This document shows, piece after piece, positions 20,075-23,792 of a stretch of DNA of 23,792 bases. The stretch covers positions 1 through 23,792 of the forward strand of contig JAZUOO010000014.1 of the NCBI GenBank assembly GCA_045604705.1, read 5' to 3'. The DNA is from SIG622 sp045604705 (GTDB lineage Bacteria > Bacillota > Clostridia > Oscillospirales > CAG-382). The notes under the pieces are model-generated. The model did not search any database. It was given only the letters and a program-made list of their open reading frames with translations, and was not told the DNA's origin. The position numbers and the translations under genes are program-made. How positions within the stretch are numbered: position 1 is the stretch's first letter; each line of letters begins with the position of its first letter.

Positions 20075-21322
20075 ATGGAATTTAATCAAAAACAAAAAGA
20101 GTTCTGGCAAAATTGTAATCACCGATGGAACATAAAAAGCGGGGCAACTCGTTCCGGCAAGACTTTCCTTGATTTTTACAATATTCCGAGACGTATTCGT
20201 TCTTGTACAGGGCAAGGACTTATTGTTCTTCTCGGAAACACCAGGGAAACGCTTGAACGTAATATTCTTACGCCGATGAGAAACATCTGGACTCCCTCTC
20301 TTGTCGGAAACATTTCAAGCGACAACACTGTTCGGCTTTTTGGTCGAAAATGTTATGCCTTAGGTGCTGACAAGGTTAATCAGGTATCAAAAATTCAGGG
20401 TTCGGAAATTGAATACTGTTACGGTGACGAGGTAACAACCTGGCACGAGGATATTTTTACAATGCTGAAGTCAAGACTTTCTGCACCGACTTCCTGCTTT
20501 GACGGCACCTGCAACCCCGACGGTCCTACTCATTGGCTGAAACAATTTATTGATTCTGCTCCTGAAAAGGGACTTGATGTCTTTTCACAGACCTACACGA
20601 TATATGACAATCCCCGACTCCCCCGTTCTTTTGTGGAAAACCTTGAGAAAGAATATGCGGGGACTGTTTATTTTGACCGTTTTATTCTTGGAAAGTGGCA
20701 GGCAGCGGAAGGTGCTATATACAGAAAGTTTGCAGACGATTCCGAACGCTTTATTATTGACAGTGTCCCCGACGACATTGCTTTTACTTGTATCGGTGTA
20801 GACTTTGGCGGAAACGATTCGGCACACGCTTTTATGCTTCTTGGCTTTTCCAAGGACTTCAGGCGGATTTATGTGCTTGATGAATATTACAAGAAAAAAG
20901 AAATCGGACCTGACGAACTTCAGCGTGATTTTATTGATTTTGTGCGGTGTGCATTAAGCAAGTACAGTGTATCAGAGGTTTTATGCGACAGTGCTGAAAC
21001 TGTTTTGATAAACGGTCTTAAGAATGCGGTTGCAAGAGAGCGACTGCCGATTGATGTAAGGTGTGCTGTGAAAGGTGAAATTCTCGGAAGAATCCGCTTC
21101 TTTCAGTCTCTTATGGCGTTTGACGGTTTCCGAGTTATGCGGCACTGCAAACATCTTATTTCGGCACTTCGGTGTGCGGTATGGGACAACAAAAAGCAGG
21201 GTGATGTGCGACTTGATGACGGCAGTGTTAATATTGACAGCCTTGACGCTATGGAATATGCGGCGGAAAAGCATATGAAAGCAATTTCAGCGGCAGTCGG
21301 TTTACATATTTTGAAAAGGTAG
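20075..21322 (+). CDS. terL: Terminase large subunit (PBSX type)
   Basis: 415 residues, normal length. ATPase part: Walker A SGATRSGKT (22-30), Walker B YCYGDEV with D118 and E119. Nuclease part: D243 in IGVDFGGND, D305 in VLCDSAE and an acidic residue in NIDSLDAMEYA. It translocates DNA into the prohead and cuts concatemers. Appears complete and functional. Confidence 0.95.
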   Translation: MEFNQKQKEFWQNCNHRWNIKSGATRSGKTFLDFYNIPRRIRSCTGQGLIVLLGNTRETLERNILTPMRNIWTPSLVGNISSDNTVRLFGRKCYALGADKVNQVSKIQGSEIEYCYGDEVTTWHEDIFTMLKSRLSAPTSCFDGTCNPDGPTHWLKQFIDSAPEKGLDVFSQTYTIYDNPRLPRSFVENLEKEYAGTVYFDRFILGKWQAAEGAIYRKFADDSERFIIDSVPDDIAFTCIGVDFGGNDSAHAFMLLGFSKDFRRIYVLDEYYKKKEIGPDELQRDFIDFVRCALSKYSVSEVLCDSAETVLINGLKNAVARERLPIDVRCAVKGEILGRIRFFQSLMAFDGFRVMRHCKHLISALRCAVWDNKKQGDVRLDDGSVNIDSLDAMEYAAEKHMKAISAAVGLHILKR

Positions 21323-21329
21323 GTAAAAA

Positions 21330-22685
21330 ATGAAAGATTATTTGCGTAAAATGGGAATCAATGTTGACAGTGGTCTTATATCGGATACTGTCTTTTCAAA
21401 CATTGCTCTCTGGCGTGAATGGTACAGTGGTTATGTACTGAAATTTCACAGTTATTTGCAATACAACGGTAAAAAACGAATAAAAAGAAACCGTCATTCT
21501 TTGTCTATGGCGAAAAAGGTTTGTGAAGACTGGGCGAATCTCCTGCTAAACGAAAAGCTTGTTGTTACGACCTCTGATGAGACTTTAACAGAGAAAGTGC
21601 GAAAAATCCTTGACGACAACAACTTCCGTGTTCGTGCAAACAGGCTTTGCGAGCTTTCCTTTGCACTGGGTACCGGTGCTTTCTGTGAATACCTTGACGG
21701 TAATGGCAATGTCAAGATTGACTATCTGCAGGCTGATATGATTTATCCTTTGTCTGTTGACAACGAGAGAATTACGGAATGTGCTTTCTGCTCGAAAAAG
21801 GTTATAGGCGGCAAGAAGTGTGTGTACATACAGGCTCACAGGCTTGTAAACGGGAAGTATGTTATTTCAAACAGGCTTTTTGACGAGAACACGGCACAGA
21901 GCGTTCCTCTACCAAAAGGTGTTCTTGAGGAATATGAAACCGGCTCGTCTTTGCCGCTGTTTCAGATTGTTTCACCGAACATTATAAACAACACAGACAC
22001 CTTCTCCCCAATGGGTATTTCAATTTATGCAAACGCCATTTCGGCACTTGAAGGTATTGACCTTATTTATGATAGTTACCTTAATGAATTCAGACTTGGA
22101 AAAAAGAGAGTTTATATTCCTGTTTCAGTGGCTCAGATTGTGAAGGAAGAAGAGGGAATTTCACATCCTATTTTTGACGATAACGATACAGAGTTTTTTG
22201 CTTTGCCGGATGATGTATCCGAAAAAATGTCGGAAACGGATTTTTCCATTCGTTCAACTGAGCACACAGAGAGCATCAACACGGCACTTGACATTCTTTC
22301 TGACAGGTGTGGACTTGGTACGGGGCGTTATGTCTACAAGAGCAGCGGAGCGAAAACGGCTACTGAGGTTATTTCCGAGAACAGTGCTTTGTATCAGAAC
22401 CTATCAAAGCACAAGCTAATACTTTCGTCGGCAATCACAGGACTTATCCGTGCGGTTTTGTGGCTCGAGGGAGAAAATCCCGACATTGACATAACAGTCG
22501 ATTTTGACGACAGCATTATTCACGACACTGCGGCTGAATTTACTCGTAATCTTCAGCTGGTATCGGCGGGGATAATGGCAAAATGGGAGTTCAGAAACTG
22601 GTGGAACGGTGAGAGTGAGGAGCAGGCAAGAAAAGCTATTGCGGAAATTTCAGGGGAAGATTCAGAGGAACTCTTTGAAGAATGA
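21330..22685 (+). CDS. Phage portal protein (SPP1 gp6-like)
   Basis: 451 residues, between TerL and the minor capsid gene. Blocks: ALWREWYSG, KVCEDWANLLLNEK, FALGTGAFCEYLDGNGNVKI, PMGISIYANAISALEGIDL, and ALDILSDRCGLGTGRYVYKS, then GAKTATEVISENSALYQNLS are standard for the Gp6 portal family. It forms the dodecameric ring for DNA entry. Ends with an ATGA overlap to the next gene. Confidence 0.93.
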   Translation: MKDYLRKMGINVDSGLISDTVFSNIALWREWYSGYVLKFHSYLQYNGKKRIKRNRHSLSMAKKVCEDWANLLLNEKLVVTTSDETLTEKVRKILDDNNFRVRANRLCELSFALGTGAFCEYLDGNGNVKIDYLQADMIYPLSVDNERITECAFCSKKVIGGKKCVYIQAHRLVNGKYVISNRLFDENTAQSVPLPKGVLEEYETGSSLPLFQIVSPNIINNTDTFSPMGISIYANAISALEGIDLIYDSYLNEFRLGKKRVYIPVSVAQIVKEEEGISHPIFDDNDTEFFALPDDVSEKMSETDFSIRSTEHTESINTALDILSDRCGLGTGRYVYKSSGAKTATEVISENSALYQNLSKHKLILSSAITGLIRAVLWLEGENPDIDITVDFDDSIIHDTAAEFTRNLQLVSAGIMAKWEFRNWWNGESEEQARKAIAEISGEDSEELFEE

Positions 22686-23792
22686 TAACACCCGAAAAAT
22701 TAAACGAATACCAATTTGACTACCTGAAAGTACATAAACAATTACAGGAAACTATTATCCGTGATGTCGCAAGGCGTATTGCAAAAACAGATTTTACTAT
22801 AACTGAAACGGCACAGTGGCAGGCGGAAAAGCTACAGCAAAGCGGTATGCTTTACGATGAAGTACTTGAAAGAGTCGGAAAAGAGATTGGAATATCAAAA
22901 AAGGAAGTCGAGAAGATTTTCAACGACTCAAAAACCGAGGTTTTCAATTACGATGATGAACTGCTTATTGATGCAGGATTATCACCGGGCAAGGTTAAGT
23001 ATATTTCACCTGCGATGAACAAGATTGTTACTGCAGCAATGGCTAAGGCTACAACAGAGGTGACAAACCTCACAATGACGACAGCAGTAACGAGTCAGAC
23101 GGCATATATTGAAGCCTGTGACCTTGCACATATGCAGGTTGTGTCCGGTGCTTTCTCTTATCAGGATGCAATAAGAAATGCAATAAAAAGTGCGGCCTAT
23201 AAGGGTGTTAACGTCATTTACCCTACAGGGCATATCAGCTCACTTGATACAGCTGTGAGACGTGCAGTGCTAACCGGTGTGAATCAGAGCTGTGGAAAGC
23301 TTCAGGAAATGCGAGCTGCAGAGCTTGATTGTGACCTTATGGAAATAACAGCACATTCAGGGGCAAGACCTGAACACGCATTATGGCAAGGTCAGGTTGT
23401 TTCTTTTTCGGGACGCAAGGGATACCTTTCGCTGTCTGATATAGGCTACGGCGATGTGCGAGGCTTTCAGGGGGCAAACTGCCGTCACAACTGGTATATG
23501 TTCTTTGAGGGAGTCTCACAGCCTGCGTATACAGCCGAACAATTAAGAGAATGGCGTGAGGGTACTGTTACCTATGGCGGTTCCGAAATGTCCGTATATG
23601 ACGCCACGCAGAAGCAGAGAGGCATGGAAAGAGCCATACGCAAGTCAAAGCAGGAGCTTGTTGCACTGGATGAAGCTTTGAAGAATGCTTCCGATGAAGA
23701 AGCAAAGACAGATTTACAGCTTGAGTTTAACCGTATTTCCGTGAAGCTTAAAGGTCAGGAAGCGAAGCTACGGGATTTCTGTAACAAAACAG
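22682..23792 (+). CDS. Phage minor capsid protein (minor capsid 2/MuF-type), 3' end beyond the window
   Basis: 370 residues visible from ATG 22682, which overlaps the portal stop by four bases. The conserved block EITAHSGARPEHALWQGQVV, SFSG (221-244) and YGDVRGFQGANCRHNWYMFF, EG (256-277) is the Phage_min_cap2 signature of a head protein that enters the host or supports the portal. Residues 287-370 recur in the inverted fragment at the left edge. In that fragment a JAB-like toxin domain follows; what follows here cannot be seen. Confidence 0.92.
   Translation, partial: MITPEKLNEYQFDYLKVHKQLQETIIRDVARRIAKTDFTITETAQWQAEKLQQSGMLYDEVLERVGKEIGISKKEVEKIFNDSKTEVFNYDDELLIDAGLSPGKVKYISPAMNKIVTAAMAKATTEVTNLTMTTAVTSQTAYIEACDLAHMQVVSGAFSYQDAIRNAIKSAAYKGVNVIYPTGHISSLDTAVRRAVLTGVNQSCGKLQEMRAAELDCDLMEITAHSGARPEHALWQGQVVSFSGRKGYLSLSDIGYGDVRGFQGANCRHNWYMFFEGVSQPAYTAEQLREWREGTVTYGGSEMSVYDATQKQRGMERAIRKSKQELVALDEALKNASDEEAKTDLQLEFNRISVKLKGQEAKLRDFCNKT
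23540..23792 (+). repeat. Right arm of the long inverted repeat shared with 1371-1620
   Basis: See the left arm. Similarity starts near the codons EQLREW of the minor capsid gene and is still high at the window end, so the repeat probably continues. Confidence 0.9.

Noticed and set aside
20550..21278. Alternate frames inside terL on both strands
   Set aside because: TerL is intact from Walker A to nuclease motifs; the others have no start context or known motif.

Overview
The window looks like a low-GC Firmicutes chromosome, most likely a gut-type Clostridia (Oscillospiraceae/Ruminococcaceae-like, by protein style only), carrying most of the left part of a temperate siphovirus-like prophage. 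Strong AGGAGG-type ribosome binding sites, consensus TTGACA/TATAAT promoters, ATG/GTG/TTG starts, a large serine integrase, an XRE/ImmA lysogeny switch and a PBSX/SPP1-type packaging module all support this. The species cannot be fixed from the sequence.

Layout. (1) 1-1620, minus strand: a piece of a second, related phage structural module: a 5'-truncated minor capsid (MuF-type) gene with a JAB-like C-terminal toxin domain, a one-base-overlapping 41-residue acidic ORF (candidate immunity protein), a small ORF broken by an amber codon, and the start of a scaffold protein gene running off the left edge. (2) 1625-3545: an aldo/keto reductase and two small hypothetical genes, probably host DNA. 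(3) 3659-8250, minus strand: prophage lysogeny arm with serine integrase, lipoprotein, SAP-domain protein, ImmA-like membrane protease and XRE repressor. (4) 8251-8438: divergent control region with a consensus early promoter and two operator-like sites. (5) 8439-18687, plus strand: one long early operon with Cro-like regulators, small DNA-binding proteins, a recombination module (PD-(D/E)XK nuclease, probable annealing protein, SSB, ERCC4-type nuclease), a replication initiator with an iteron array inside its gene, about a dozen small zinc-ribbon or coiled-coil accessory proteins, a radical SAM enzyme and an ArpU-like late regulator. (6) 18745-19432, minus strand: a hicAB toxin-antitoxin cassette with its own promoter. 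(7) 19489-23792, plus strand: a late leader with promoter and hairpin, then terminase small and large subunits, portal and minor capsid protein, cut by the right edge.

The genes fit a normal temperate phage programme. The repressor and ImmA-like protease control the early promoter; the early operon supplies recombination and origin-based replication, apparently borrowing the host helicase; the ArpU-like protein probably activates packaging and head genes. The integrase lies at the end of an operon that also carries a lipoprotein and a SAP protein, so these are probably expressed in the lysogen.

The most unusual features are the inverted, about 94% identical stretch of minor capsid gene at both ends of the window (about 1371-1620 minus and 23540-23792 plus), which could let homologous recombination exchange capsid-linked toxin ends, and the helically phased iteron array inside the initiator gene, whose spacing breaks codon register.
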